Shown: positions 1-8,437, counted from the first letter of the stretch. The stretch: DNA of 33,795 nt from Candidatus Neomarinimicrobiota bacterium (GCA_021157965.1 JAGGVO010000046.1:1-33795), one strand, 5' to 3'. Program-made: numbers and translations. Notes: generated from the letters alone by a model not told the origin.

Positions 1-1227
1 CTTCAGGAACTGATCTGGAAAGTTCGTTATGATCAGGACTCTGTAAAACCCGGTGTAGAATTTATCCGTCGCCTGAAACAGGATACACTTCTGAAAAATA
101 TCCATCATGCCGCATCCCGGGAGCGTATTTTACAGAAAATCAACACACTGGTCCTGGAGCTGGAACGTTTTTTGATGGGTATTCACTATATCGGAGACAT
201 TCCCCGCCAGACAGAGGAATTGATACTCAGTTATGGTGAACGGTTCAGTTCCCTGATGCTTACGGAAATCCTCAAAGAAAGGGGCTTTGATACCGTAGAA
301 AAAAGACCTGAAGAGCTGGGACTCATAACGGTTGGAAATTCGGGGAATACCGGGGTGGATTATGCCGCTTCCCGTGTATCAGAAATGATTACGTTTGATA
401 CCATCACGGTGGTCCCTGGTTTTTACGGGATTTCTCCTGAGGGGAAAGTGACCCTGTTGGGACGGGGAGGCAGTGATTATTCCGCTGCCGCTATCGCCCG
501 CTGTATCCAGGCGGATTCCCTGGATATCTGGAAAGATGTAAACGGCTTTCTGAGTGGCGATCCCAAAATAGTCCAATCACCCCGGAACCTGGAACGGCTC
601 ACTTATACCGAAGCGGCGGAACTGGCGTATTTTGGTGCAAAAATTCTTCATCCCCGGACTGTGGAGCCCCTGGTTGAAACCGGTATTCCCATAAGAATCT
701 TTGATATATCTGCTTTTGATCAGCATCAGGAACCCTGCACAATCATCAGCAACGAAAGCCGGATTCATGAGGATGTGATTAAAAGTGTCACCTTTTCTGA
801 TGACTTTGGGATTCTTCAGCTTGAAGGACCGGGTGTGGGTATGAAAGCCGGTATTCTGGCCATCGTAACCCGGGCGCTGGATAAAGCCGGGATCAATATC
901 AAATCAGTGATCACAGCCCAGACCTCCATCAATATCCTTCTTTCTCTCCAGGATCTGGATACAGCCCGGAAAGTAACCGGTGATGTTCTACCGGGTGTCG
1001 TGAGTCATCTGAATATTCTGGATAATCTGTCCTTAATTGCTGTTGTGGGACAGGGAATCCTGGAAACGCCCGGTGTGGCAGCCCGGATATTTGGAGCCGT
1101 AAGCCGCAGGCATATCAATATCCGCATTATTTCTGTCGGTGCTTCTCCTGTAGCCGCTTACTTTATTGTCGATAAATCGGTCCGGGATGAGGCCGTAAAA
1201 ACTATCCACAAAGAGTTTTTTTCCTGA
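1..1227 (+). CDS. lysC: Aspartokinase, C-terminal part (5' end outside window)
   Basis: Catalyses phosphorylation of L-aspartate, the first step to lysine, threonine and methionine. The frame is open from base 1, so the first in-frame ATG (172) is internal. About 408 codons are present and the N-terminal KFGG nucleotide-binding segment is missing upstream. Visible family marks are LSYGERFSS, the GRGGSDYSAAAIA loop, VNGFLSGDPKIV (the usual V-D/N-G-x-x-T-x-D-P-R motif) and AYFGAKILHPRT. Two ACT-type regulatory domains follow (about residues 270-405 of the visible part), with GPGVGMKAGI and VGQGILETPGVAAR. The gene stops after the ACT domains, so no homoserine dehydrogenase is fused. The sequence resembles the LysC/ThrA-type kinase rather than the short Gram-positive type. 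Feedback control by an amino acid is expected from the ACT domains, but the effector cannot be read. It converges on the next gene with one base between stop codons. Confidence 0.93.
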   Translation, partial: LQELIWKVRYDQDSVKPGVEFIRRLKQDTLLKNIHHAASRERILQKINTLVLELERFLMGIHYIGDIPRQTEELILSYGERFSSLMLTEILKERGFDTVEKRPEELGLITVGNSGNTGVDYAASRVSEMITFDTITVVPGFYGISPEGKVTLLGRGGSDYSAAAIARCIQADSLDIWKDVNGFLSGDPKIVQSPRNLERLTYTEAAELAYFGAKILHPRTVEPLVETGIPIRIFDISAFDQHQEPCTIISNESRIHEDVIKSVTFSDDFGILQLEGPGVGMKAGILAIVTRALDKAGINIKSVITAQTSINILLSLQDLDTARKVTGDVLPGVVSHLNILDNLSLIAVVGQGILETPGVAARIFGAVSRRHINIRIISVGASPVAAYFIVDKSVRDEAVKTIHKEFFS

Positions 1228-1228
1228 A

Positions 1229-2047
1229 CTATCTGATTTTCTGGATTTTATAAACTACTTTTCGTACCAAGGCACGGGGAATGATACGGGAAAATAAAAT
1301 CGTCAGTTTATTTCTAAATCCTGGCACGACAACAGTTTTTCCCTTCTTAAATCCCTGATATGCCTTATGGGCAACTTCATCAGCGTTTTGGGCACCCATT
1401 TGGAAAATCAGGGAGGATTCCATACCGGACACCTCTCCAAACCGGGTTTTGGTCGGACCAGGGGCCAGACAGGTCACACCAATGCCATAGGCTTTCAATT
1501 CTTCATGTAAAGCTTCGGAAAAAGAGAGGACAAAGGCTTTGGTTGCATAATAAACTGCCATATTGGGGCCGGGCACATATGCGGCGATGGATGCTACATT
1601 CAAAATCCCACCGGATTTTTGAGCGATCATAGCCGGTGTGAGCAAGGCTGTGAGATGTACAAGGTTGTCCACGTTCAGGCTGATCATATTCAGAATACGG
1701 TTTATATCAGTCTCATGAAATTTTTCCAGAAGCCCGTATCCTGCATTGTTTACGAGGACATCAACGGTTATATTTTGATTATCCAACTGTTTTACAAGCA
1801 TTGCCGGGGCATTTGGAAGAGATAAATCCATGGGGAAGAGATGAATTTTCCGTTGAGGATGTTTTTTAAGAAGTTCAGCCCGGACCTCTGTCAGTTTATC
1901 CTCAGACCGGGCAGTCAAAACCAAATCATATCCGTCACGAATGAATTCTACGGCCAGGACTTCTCCTATCCCGTATGAGGCGCCGGTTATCAAAACGGTT
2001 TTTTCCCTTTTTATGGATTTTCCTTTATGTTTTGATGTATGATTCAT
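1229..2047 (-). CDS. Short-chain dehydrogenase/reductase (classical SDR)
   Basis: An NAD(P)-dependent oxidoreductase of unknown substrate. The Rossmann motif is TGASYGIG, NNAGYG marks the central strand, and the catalytic set is a serine in LNVASIAAY followed by YYATKAF (YxxxK). The C-terminal part ends in a basic, hydrophobic stretch (PGFRNKLTILFSRIIPRALVRK), as in DltE/YqjQ-like SDRs that act on lipid-linked or membrane substrates; this part is inference. I chose the ATG at 2047 because it places the glycine motif about 20 residues in. An upstream TTG (2116) would add 23 non-SDR residues and overlap the small gene before it. No clear Shine-Dalgarno sequence is visible. It is the third gene of an operon with the DUF819 protein and the microprotein, 37 bp after the latter. 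Confidence 0.88.
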   Translation of the reverse strand: MNHTSKHKGKSIKREKTVLITGASYGIGEVLAVEFIRDGYDLVLTARSEDKLTEVRAELLKKHPQRKIHLFPMDLSLPNAPAMLVKQLDNQNITVDVLVNNAGYGLLEKFHETDINRILNMISLNVDNLVHLTALLTPAMIAQKSGGILNVASIAAYVPGPNMAVYYATKAFVLSFSEALHEELKAYGIGVTCLAPGPTKTRFGEVSGMESSLIFQMGAQNADEVAHKAYQGFKKGKTVVVPGFRNKLTILFSRIIPRALVRKVVYKIQKIR

Positions 2048-2084
2048 TAAAAAGTCTGGCGTTACGGTGTACAACTTTCCGATT

Positions 2085-2234
2085 TTATTTTTTTGGGCGC
2101 CGCCACAGGGTTCCAAAGGATTGTTCTTTTTTGGCGTGACGCCCTTTTTGACGGATAAAGGGATTTATGAGCATCAACCCAAACAGCAATGCCAGAAAAA
2201 TGAATGTTAGAAAAATGAGAGTTAACAGACCCAT
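2085..2234 (-). CDS. Single-TM microprotein, 49 aa, overlapping the DUF819 gene end
   Basis: A short open frame starts with ATG at 2234 and ends with TAA at 2085-2087. It has one long hydrophobic stretch (about residues 2-24, starting GLLTLIFLTFIFLALLFGL), then a strongly basic tail (NPFIRQKGRHAKKEQ... WRRPKK). This is a typical single-pass membrane microprotein with a cytoplasmic basic tail by the positive-inside rule. Its start overlaps the last 13 bp of the upstream DUF819 gene, which suggests translational coupling. Without it, 174 bp would be empty between two operon genes in a segment where spacing is otherwise minimal. I do not recognise a family. A role as a small partner of the DUF819 transporter-like protein is inference from position only. 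Confidence 0.6.
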   Translation of the reverse strand: MGLLTLIFLTFIFLALLFGLMLINPFIRQKGRHAKKEQSFGTLWRRPKK

Positions 2235-3403
2235 TGGAGAAGAGTAGCACATATCAGTGCGGCATAAGTTCCGAGGACATATCCGGCAATTCCCAGCATC
2301 ACCCCCACGGAAGCCAAGGCCGGGTGAAAGGCAGATGCCACGATGGGCGCGCTGGCTGCACCGCCCACATTAGCCTGGGATCCTACAGCCATGAAAAAGA
2401 GGGGTGAACGGGTCAGTTTCATGGCTCCCAGGAGAATGATGACATGGAAAAAAATCCAGGTTAATCCCATGGCAAAAAGAAAGGGATATTTGACTACTTC
2501 CCGCAGATCCGCATTGGCTCCAATTACACCAATCAGCAGATAGAGCATGACGGTTCCCAGTTTGGATGCACCCACGCCTTCAAGGCGCTTGATGGCCGTA
2601 AACGAGAAGGTTACTCCCAAGGTTGTAATGATGATGATTTTCCATGTGGAATGGGAGATAATATTTCCAATCTCCGGCAGGATATTTCCCACTTTATAAG
2701 CTGCCCAGGCACATCCGAAAGATAATGCAAGCATCATCATATAGTCGGTGGTTGTAGGGGTACGGGCAACTGATTTTTGGAAATTGACAATTTTGTTTTT
2801 CAGTTCGGTAATGGCCGAATTGTCTGCCCCAAGCCAGCGGTCTATTTTGTCGCTTTCTCCTGCAAGATATAAAAGGATACCTGTCCAGATGTTGGCAACC
2901 AGCACATCAACCACCACCATCATGGCCAGCATGGTGGATGTGGCTTTGACGGATTGTCCAATGGCAATGAAATTGGCACCGCCACCGATCCAGCTCCCGG
3001 CCAGGGCTGCCATACCTTTCCAGATTTCAGGAGGCAATTGATCCTTAAAAATCCATAAACTGATGGGACCGCCGATAACTATCCCCAGAGTTCCAGACAG
3101 GAACATGATTAATGCTTTGGGTCCCAGCTTGAGAATACCCTTGATATCTACCGCCAGAGTTAAAAGTAAAAGACTGGCCGGAAGAACAAAGGTTTTGATA
3201 GAGCCGTAGATGGGTGCTGTTGTGGGAATGACTCCCACCGAAGATAAAAGAGTGGGAAGAAAATAGGCAAAAACCAGGGGAGGAACCACGTTAAACAGTT
3301 TTCGTCCCCATCGGGTATGATCCTGAACAGAAAAAATAATGGCGGGAACAACAAGCAAAACCGCGAGTATCCCGAATGGATGGTCAATCAGTACATTCTG
3401 CAT
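2222..3403 (-). CDS. DUF819 family integral membrane protein (YjcL-like)
   Basis: A 393-residue polytopic protein with roughly ten hydrophobic segments. Family features are the glycine-rich stretches AALAGSWIGGGANF (about residue 135) and VGSQANVGGAASAPIVA (about residue 345). These two related motifs lie in the two halves, as in transporters with an inverted repeat fold. DUF819 members such as Bacillus subtilis YjcL are uncharacterised; a transport role is likely by topology but the substrate is unknown. The ATG at 3403 has a good ribosome binding site (AAGGA, about 7 bp upstream). It is the first gene of a three-gene minus-strand operon and is divergent from the SDR at 3577, with a candidate promoter in the gap. 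Confidence 0.88.
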   Translation of the reverse strand: MQNVLIDHPFGILAVLLVVPAIIFSVQDHTRWGRKLFNVVPPLVFAYFLPTLLSSVGVIPTTAPIYGSIKTFVLPASLLLLTLAVDIKGILKLGPKALIMFLSGTLGIVIGGPISLWIFKDQLPPEIWKGMAALAGSWIGGGANFIAIGQSVKATSTMLAMMVVVDVLVANIWTGILLYLAGESDKIDRWLGADNSAITELKNKIVNFQKSVARTPTTTDYMMMLALSFGCAWAAYKVGNILPEIGNIISHSTWKIIIITTLGVTFSFTAIKRLEGVGASKLGTVMLYLLIGVIGANADLREVVKYPFLFAMGLTWIFFHVIILLGAMKLTRSPLFFMAVGSQANVGGAASAPIVASAFHPALASVGVMLGIAGYVLGTYAALICATLLQWVC

Positions 3404-3449
3404 GCAATATCCTTACTTTTTAGGCTGTCCGGTTCAAAACTGCCGGGGG

Positions 3450-3478
3450 AATTTAACATCTCTCTGCCGGATTACCAA
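3450..3478 (-). promoter_or_regulatory. Candidate promoter for the DUF819 operon
   Basis: On the minus strand TTGGTA (3473-3478) and TAAATT (3450-3455) are separated by 17 bp and lie about 47 bp upstream of the start codon at 3403. Each box matches 4 of 6 sigma-70 consensus positions. Seen by eye only; the organism's sigma preference is not known. Confidence 0.3.
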
Positions 3479-3494
3479 GAGGATGGAAATGTGT

Positions 3495-3522
3495 TTGAAA
3501 TGGACGAAAAAAAATCTACAAT
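3495..3522 (+). promoter_or_regulatory. Candidate promoter for the SDR gene at 3577
   Basis: TTGAAA (3495-3500), a 16-bp spacer and TACAAT (3517-3522) lie 54 bp before the ATG. Both boxes are close to the sigma-70 consensus, and the position between divergent genes fits. An A-rich leader and a GGGAG ribosome binding site follow. Confidence 0.4.
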
Positions 3523-3576
3523 AAATCAGTAGTAAGCATTATAAAAAAAACAAATTAAAAAAGTTCGGGAGTATGC

Positions 3577-4329
3577 ATGGATCTTCATCTTGAAAACAAG
3601 AAAGCGATTGTTCTTGCCGGGACAAAAGGGATTGGTTTTGCCATTGCCGAAACTTTGGTGGAAGAAGGGGCTTTTGTTGCCATCGGTAGCCGGGATTTGC
3701 AGAATATCCACTCGGCCGAGAGGAAACTTATGAAAAAAGGGGATATCATGGGTTTTCAGGTGGATATTTCCACAGATTACACATCCACCCTGGAATGGGT
3801 TTTCAAGCAGTTGAAAGGATTGGATATATTGGTTGTCAACTGTGGCGGTCCGGCAAAAGGGACCTTTGGACAGGTGGATGATAATGCCTGGCAGGAAGGG
3901 TTGAATTCCACGCTCTTTTCTGCGATTCGGGGCATACGCTGGGCAGGGGAAAAGATGAAGCAAAATAAAAAAGGCGGGCGGATTCTTGTGGTGACCAGCA
4001 TGAGTGCCAAACAACCCATTCCGGATCTGGTCATCAGCAATGTCATCCGGAGCGGACTTACATCCATGACCAAAACGCTCTCCCGGGAATTGGGTCCTTA
4101 CAGGATTGCCATTAATAACCTTCTTCCCGGATTTGTCGAGACGGATCGCCTGAAAGCACTCTCAGATCAACCTGAATTACGGAAAGAATGGCTTGAACGG
4201 ACAGCTCTGAAACGCTTTGCCGATCCGGCAGAATTGGGACGTGTCGGCGCCTTTCTCTGTTCCGATGCTGCTTCCTATATTACCGGTGCCGACATCCTGG
4301 TGGATGGAGGAGCTGTGCTGGGAATATGA
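3577..4329 (+). CDS. FabG-like SDR with atypical catalytic motif
   Basis: A 250-residue SDR-fold protein resembling 3-oxoacyl-ACP reductases. The cofactor loop reads AGTKGIG in place of TGxxxGIG. NCGGPAKG takes the place of NNAG. The usual YxxxK pair is replaced by SNVIR in ISNVIRSGL, so the catalytic tyrosine and lysine are absent. INNLLPGFVETDR and the C-terminal ITGADILVDGGAV are well kept. These substitutions are typical of a known subgroup of putative beta-ketoacyl reductases that lack the canonical tetrad (SNVVRAGL-type sequences), so this is a family trait rather than decay. Activity and substrate are uncertain. GGGAG lies 7 bp before the ATG. It converges on the CYTH gene, with a short palindrome in the 52-bp gap. 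Confidence 0.9.
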   Translation: MDLHLENKKAIVLAGTKGIGFAIAETLVEEGAFVAIGSRDLQNIHSAERKLMKKGDIMGFQVDISTDYTSTLEWVFKQLKGLDILVVNCGGPAKGTFGQVDDNAWQEGLNSTLFSAIRGIRWAGEKMKQNKKGGRILVVTSMSAKQPIPDLVISNVIRSGLTSMTKTLSRELGPYRIAINNLLPGFVETDRLKALSDQPELRKEWLERTALKRFADPAELGRVGAFLCSDAASYITGADILVDGGAVLGI

Positions 4330-4352
4330 GAAGGCGAGGGGGAGAGGAGCCA

Positions 4353-4371
4353 TCCCGGACTTAATCCGGGA
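4353..4371. repeat. Palindrome between convergent genes
   Basis: TCCCGGA and TCCGGGA form a perfect 7-bp inverted repeat with loop CTTAA, in the gap between convergent stop codons. No T-tract follows on either strand, so it is a weak candidate for a factor-independent terminator. It resembles the common intergenic REP-like sequence CCCGGACTT(G/A)ATCCGGG. A purine-rich stretch precedes it (4329-4350) and an AAAACTC duplication follows (4377-4389). Confidence 0.55.
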
Positions 4372-4381
4372 GATGTAAAAC

Positions 4382-4864
4382 TCAAAACTCCAACTCATCA
4401 CGCCACATTTTATATGGTTTCCTGATTAAATTGGAATTATAAAACCGACTGTCCCCTGTCACTTCTTTGCCGATCCATGATGGCAGGTTTATAGACTGAT
4501 CCTCCGAAGATAATTCCACTTCCGCCAGGATCAATCCGGCATTCTCATTTAAAAATTCATCCACTTCCCAGGTTATGCCGCCTGTTTCAAATGTATACCG
4601 TTTTTTCTCGATTAAGGGTTTTTCACAGAGATGGTTTAACATGTATTCCGCATCCTGTAAAGGAATGGGGTATTCAAATTCAACCCGGGATGCCCCTTTG
4701 GAGGTGCTTTTAACTGTCAGATAGGCTTTTTCACCCATCACACGAACACGAACCACATGTTCTTTTTTCAGAGATAAATATCCCTGACGGTAAAGCACTC
4801 CTTCTGCCTGTCCCCGCCATTCATTTCCCTTTACCAGAAATTTTCGCTCTATTTCAAGATTCAT
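4382..4864 (-). CDS. CYTH domain protein (triphosphate tunnel metalloenzyme family)
   Basis: The N-terminus carries the ExExK signature (EIERKFLV) that defines CYTH/TTM proteins, which bind a triphosphate and divalent metal in a beta-barrel tunnel. Further charged strand motifs are VVRVRVMGEKAYLTVK, RVEFEYPIP, LIEKKRY, WEVDEFL and ILAEVELSSED. Length (160 residues) is that of short bacterial members, which are inorganic triphosphatases or thiamine triphosphatases when characterised. The exact substrate cannot be read. The start ATG overlaps the stop of the upstream gene (ATGA, 4861-4864), so the two are probably translated together. Confidence 0.9.
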   Translation of the reverse strand: MNLEIERKFLVKGNEWRGQAEGVLYRQGYLSLKKEHVVRVRVMGEKAYLTVKSTSKGASRVEFEYPIPLQDAEYMLNHLCEKPLIEKKRYTFETGGITWEVDEFLNENAGLILAEVELSSEDQSINLPSWIGKEVTGDSRFYNSNLIRKPYKMWRDELEF

Positions 4865-5466
4865 AATTGTTTTTCTCCGGATTTGTCATGTTCTGTCAAA
4901 AAAAGTTTTAAAAAATCAATATAATTCATGTTAGGCAAAAATTCCCATTCCAGGGATTGGAGGATATGAAATAAATGGCGATCGTCAATGTGCTCTAAGG
5001 AAATGGTTTCGTAAAGAATACCATTCAACATAATCCGGGAGTATTCAGCCATACATCCGTTGATGGTATATCGTTGCCGCTCTTTCTCTACTGTAACCAA
5101 TGCAATATCTGCATCCTTTTTCAGGGTGTTGAGAAAATTATTCAGGGACAAGGGGATGGTTTCAGGCATTTCGGCAGAAACCGATAATATATTCCATAAG
5201 ACATCAATCGTCTTTTTTGAAAGGGGAAAGACCTCTTTCAGGATAGGTGTCCACTGTTCAAAACCATGTTCGTTTACATTGAGTAATCTCTTTATATCCA
5301 GTGTGTTATGCCGGATTTTAATATTATCTCCACACGTCTTGGATACAAAATAAATTTCACTGCTTTTCTGAACGGAATCAGGTTTGCTGAAATGCGGCGG
5401 CTTTTCCAGGAAAGACAAATCCTTATCAAAAATCCGCCATTCCCAACGGGGCGCTGGTGCTTTCAC
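4861..5466 (-). CDS. Possible divergent CYTH-like protein
   Basis: A 201-residue soluble protein with a GTG start at 5466; the frame upstream has no better start before a stop at 5527-5529. I do not recognise it as a named family. Its order of charged strands resembles a stretched CYTH domain: WEWRIF at the N-terminus, then DNIKIR, LDIKRLL, VEKERQRY, EYSRIMLNG and ETISLEHID. The N-terminal glutamate pair of ExExK is reduced to EWR. The 4-bp overlap with a definite CYTH gene supports a related role, for example a paired or partner barrel. This remains inference. The 154 bp upstream, to the trkH stop, holds no gene that I can see. Confidence 0.6.
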   Translation of the reverse strand: MKAPAPRWEWRIFDKDLSFLEKPPHFSKPDSVQKSSEIYFVSKTCGDNIKIRHNTLDIKRLLNVNEHGFEQWTPILKEVFPLSKKTIDVLWNILSVSAEMPETIPLSLNNFLNTLKKDADIALVTVEKERQRYTINGCMAEYSRIMLNGILYETISLEHIDDRHLFHILQSLEWEFLPNMNYIDFLKLFLTEHDKSGEKQL

Positions 5467-5620
5467 GGTCGCACTTGTCTTTGAAAATTGTTTTCCAGTC
5501 TCATGTCGTGCAAAAATGCGAAATAATCAATATTGAGTCAAATAAATAATCACTTTTTATTTTTGTGGAAGTGACGAAGAGTGTTGTAAAATGAGGAAGA
5601 ATGAATATTCTATTACTAAT

Positions 5621-7075
5621 TTACTTTTTCCAGGTTGCAGGAATGAATAAAATCAATATGGAATAGAGCTCCAGTCGTCCTGCCAGCATGAGAAAAGAAA
5701 GAATCCATTTTCCCGGAATGCTTATCCATTGATAATTTTGTGTTGCTCCCACCTTTCCAAGTCCGGGACCGATATTGCTGAGAGATGCAACAGAAGCTGA
5801 AAAAGCTGTTACCAGATCGCATCTTTCAGTCATAGTCATTAACAAGGTCCCAAATGTAAACAAGAGGATATAAATCATAAAATAAACAACGACAGCTGTA
5901 ACCAAATTGGATGAAAGAGGTTTTTTATTGAAACGTACCGGTATGACAGCATTGGGATAGATTGCCCTGTGTATATGGCTAAAAACAATTTTTATGGAAG
6001 AGATAACCCGTACTACTTTCATGCCGCCACCGGTAGAACCGCCGGATGCTCCGATAAACATGAGTAAAATTAGCGTATATCGCAATGCATAGGGCCATAT
6101 ATCAAAATCTGTCGTGACAAATCCCGTGGTCGTCATGATGGAAACAACCTGAAATACTGCATGCCGGAACGGAGATTCCAAGGTGCTGTTGCGGGTTAGT
6201 ATGATCGTAAAACAGAGAGACGTCAGTATGATTATCCCGATGAAATAACGGAACTCCTCATTTTTAAAATAGGCCTTGATATTCCCTTTCAACGCACTGA
6301 AATGAAGCATAAAATTGATACCCGATAAAAGCATAAAAAGTATAATAATCCATTGTATATAGGGACTGAAAGCACCGATACTGGCGTTTCGTGTCGAAAA
6401 TCCTCCGGTGGCCAGAGTCCCGAAAGTGTGGCATAATGCGTCAAACAAAGTCATGCCACCAGCCATGAGAAGAACTGTTTCGGCCAGGGTAAATAAAAAG
6501 TAAACGGCCCACAGCACCTTTGCCGTTTCTTTCATCCTGGGCTGTATTTTTTCAGCGGTCAACCCGGGAGCTTCAGCTTTGTATAGCTGATAAGCATTGC
6601 TTCCTAAAAAAGGGAGAATGGCCAGATACAGGACAATCAATCCCATACCCCCAAGCCAGTGAGTCATGCTTCTCCAGAATAAAAGTTCACGGGACATACT
6701 TTCGATATCTGTTAAAATCGATGCCCCTGTTGTGGTAAATCCGCTGACCGTTTCAAAATAGGCATCTGTAAAGGATGGTATGGCATGGGATAAATAAAAA
6801 GGAAGCGCGCCCAACAACGACAGAATGATCCATGTTAATCCCACAACAGATAATCCATCTTTTGTTTTAAGTGTATCAATATGCTGCACGGAAGATCTGC
6901 TGATAAGCCTGAAGACCAAAGATATGATCAGACTGATTATGATGGTGTAAATGAATGAATAAACTTCAGGACTTCCGGGATTATCTCCCAATCCCCAGGC
7001 TAAAGGAATCAGAAGTACGACGGAAAAAAAGACCAGAATCCGGGAAATGATGTTCAGGACAAGTCTAAGGTTCAT
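5621..7075 (-). CDS. trkH: Trk potassium uptake protein, membrane subunit TrkH
   Basis: The ion-conducting subunit of a Trk/Ktr-type potassium transporter. It has 484 residues, the usual TrkH size, with many hydrophobic segments. The four selectivity-filter loops are all visible: FTTTGAS (about residue 113), LATGGFS, MTTTGFV and LSNIGPGLG near the C-terminus. The conserved SGGSTGGGMK and MFIGASG region lies before the last loop. It is the second gene of the trkA-trkH pair, 9 bp after the trkA stop, and is expected to assemble with TrkA in the inner membrane. Confidence 0.96.
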   Translation of the reverse strand: MNLRLVLNIISRILVFFSVVLLIPLAWGLGDNPGSPEVYSFIYTIIISLIISLVFRLISRSSVQHIDTLKTKDGLSVVGLTWIILSLLGALPFYLSHAIPSFTDAYFETVSGFTTTGASILTDIESMSRELLFWRSMTHWLGGMGLIVLYLAILPFLGSNAYQLYKAEAPGLTAEKIQPRMKETAKVLWAVYFLFTLAETVLLMAGGMTLFDALCHTFGTLATGGFSTRNASIGAFSPYIQWIIILFMLLSGINFMLHFSALKGNIKAYFKNEEFRYFIGIIILTSLCFTIILTRNSTLESPFRHAVFQVVSIMTTTGFVTTDFDIWPYALRYTLILLMFIGASGGSTGGGMKVVRVISSIKIVFSHIHRAIYPNAVIPVRFNKKPLSSNLVTAVVVYFMIYILLFTFGTLLMTMTERCDLVTAFSASVASLSNIGPGLGKVGATQNYQWISIPGKWILSFLMLAGRLELYSILILFIPATWKK

Positions 7076-7084
7076 GGATTTTGC

Positions 7085-8437
7085 CTATTTTAATGCTTTG
7101 AACATTTTTCTGAGTTTGCGTTCACTGAATTTGCGGCAAAAAACAATAACAAGTTCACCGGGATTAATCTGAAGTGTTCCTGATGCCAGAATTGCCTTAT
7201 TATGTCTGTAGACTGCTCCGACAAGTGTTTCTTTTGGTAACGTCAGATTCTTTAATGGTGCCCGGGTGATGGGAGAATTCTCTTCGGGAATGAGTTCAAG
7301 GATTTCAGCATCAATTTCCATCAGTTGTGTTATGGCGGTAATTTCCTCGCCACGGACCCATCGTGTAATCTGATCGGCGGCAAGATATCGGGGGTTGATG
7401 ACCACATCTATGGCCAGGTTATCCATAATGGCCATAAAATCCGGGTGTTTTGTTGTAATGATGGTTTTTTTTGCCCCTAATTTCCTGGCCAGGACGGCAC
7501 TGATCAGATTTGAATGTTCATCGTCACTGAGGGCGATGAATACATCCGCCGTTTCTATACCGGCTTCCTGGAGTATCATTGTGTCAGAAGGCGATCCTGA
7601 TATCACCAGAACGTCGTTTAAAATTCCGGCAACGGCCTGAGCTTTTCTTTTGTCTTCTTCCAGGAGTATGACGTCTTTTACACTTTTTGATATGGTTTTT
7701 GCCACATGCTGTCCGATATAAGTTGCACCGTATATGATGACTTTTTTAACTTTTTTAACGTCCGGGTTAATAAATGTATAAAATTCTGCGGCTGAAGCGG
7801 GCAGTAAAAGACAGTATATGCGGTCCTTGGCTTTTAACCGGGTATCCCCTTTCGGGATTATGACAGACCGTTCCCGTTTAATGGCAGTAATTAAAAAGGG
7901 CCACGGAAAGTTCTCATGATTCAGCTCATCCAGTTTGATATTACATAATGTGGAGTTTTCTGATATGTTAAAGGCCCTGAAATAAATTTCTCCATGGGCA
8001 AAATCAGCCACTTCTATGGCGCCGGGCGATCCGACAGCCCGGACAATGGAACGGGATGCAATATTTTCCGGATTGATGAGTTCGTCAATATAAAATTTGG
8101 ATAAACCCAGTTCATGCAGAGCACGGGTTAACGCCATGTCACGAACCCGGGCAATTCTTTTTTTAGCACCATAAAGGGCTGCTAATGAGGCGATGACCAG
8201 ATTGGTTTCATCAGATGTTGTAACGGCAATTACCAGATCTGCCTCTTCAACATGTGCCGCTTTCAATATCTCCGGGTTGGTCCCTTCCCCGACAATAATT
8301 TTAGCATCAATTCTGTCGTCTATCTCATTAGCGATTTTTGAATGCTTCTCAATTAAAAAAACCTCATGTCCTTCATGGGATAAAGTGGAAGCCAGATTGC
8401 TTCCGATAATTCCTCCTCCGGCAATAATGACTTTCAT
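7085..8437 (-). CDS. trkA: Trk potassium uptake regulatory protein TrkA
   Basis: The peripheral gating subunit that binds NAD(H)/nucleotide and controls TrkH. The 450 residues form two RCK (TrkA_N plus TrkA_C) units. The first nucleotide-binding site is canonical (IIAGGGIIGSNLA with an acidic residue at the end of strand 2, LIEK). The second has IIYGATYIGQHVA, where only part of GxGxxG is kept, then LLEEDK. Each half has the AxxVIAVT/ADVFIALSDDEHSNL strand and a TrkA_C region with LVIVFC/IYCLLL ends. It is the first gene of the pair. The 258-bp divergent gap to radA should hold its promoter, though I found no convincing boxes. Confidence 0.95.
   Translation of the reverse strand: MKVIIAGGGIIGSNLASTLSHEGHEVFLIEKHSKIANEIDDRIDAKIIVGEGTNPEILKAAHVEEADLVIAVTTSDETNLVIASLAALYGAKKRIARVRDMALTRALHELGLSKFYIDELINPENIASRSIVRAVGSPGAIEVADFAHGEIYFRAFNISENSTLCNIKLDELNHENFPWPFLITAIKRERSVIIPKGDTRLKAKDRIYCLLLPASAAEFYTFINPDVKKVKKVIIYGATYIGQHVAKTISKSVKDVILLEEDKRKAQAVAGILNDVLVISGSPSDTMILQEAGIETADVFIALSDDEHSNLISAVLARKLGAKKTIITTKHPDFMAIMDNLAIDVVINPRYLAADQITRWVRGEEITAITQLMEIDAEILELIPEENSPITRAPLKNLTLPKETLVGAVYRHNKAILASGTLQINPGELVIVFCRKFSERKLRKMFKALK

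Noticed and set aside
2048-2116. TTG-started extension of the SDR at 1229
   Set aside because: The added residues are not SDR-like and overlap the microprotein frame; ATG 2047 fits the fold.
4353-4371. Intrinsic terminator
   Set aside because: The stem is good but no run of T follows on either strand, so it is listed as a repeat instead.
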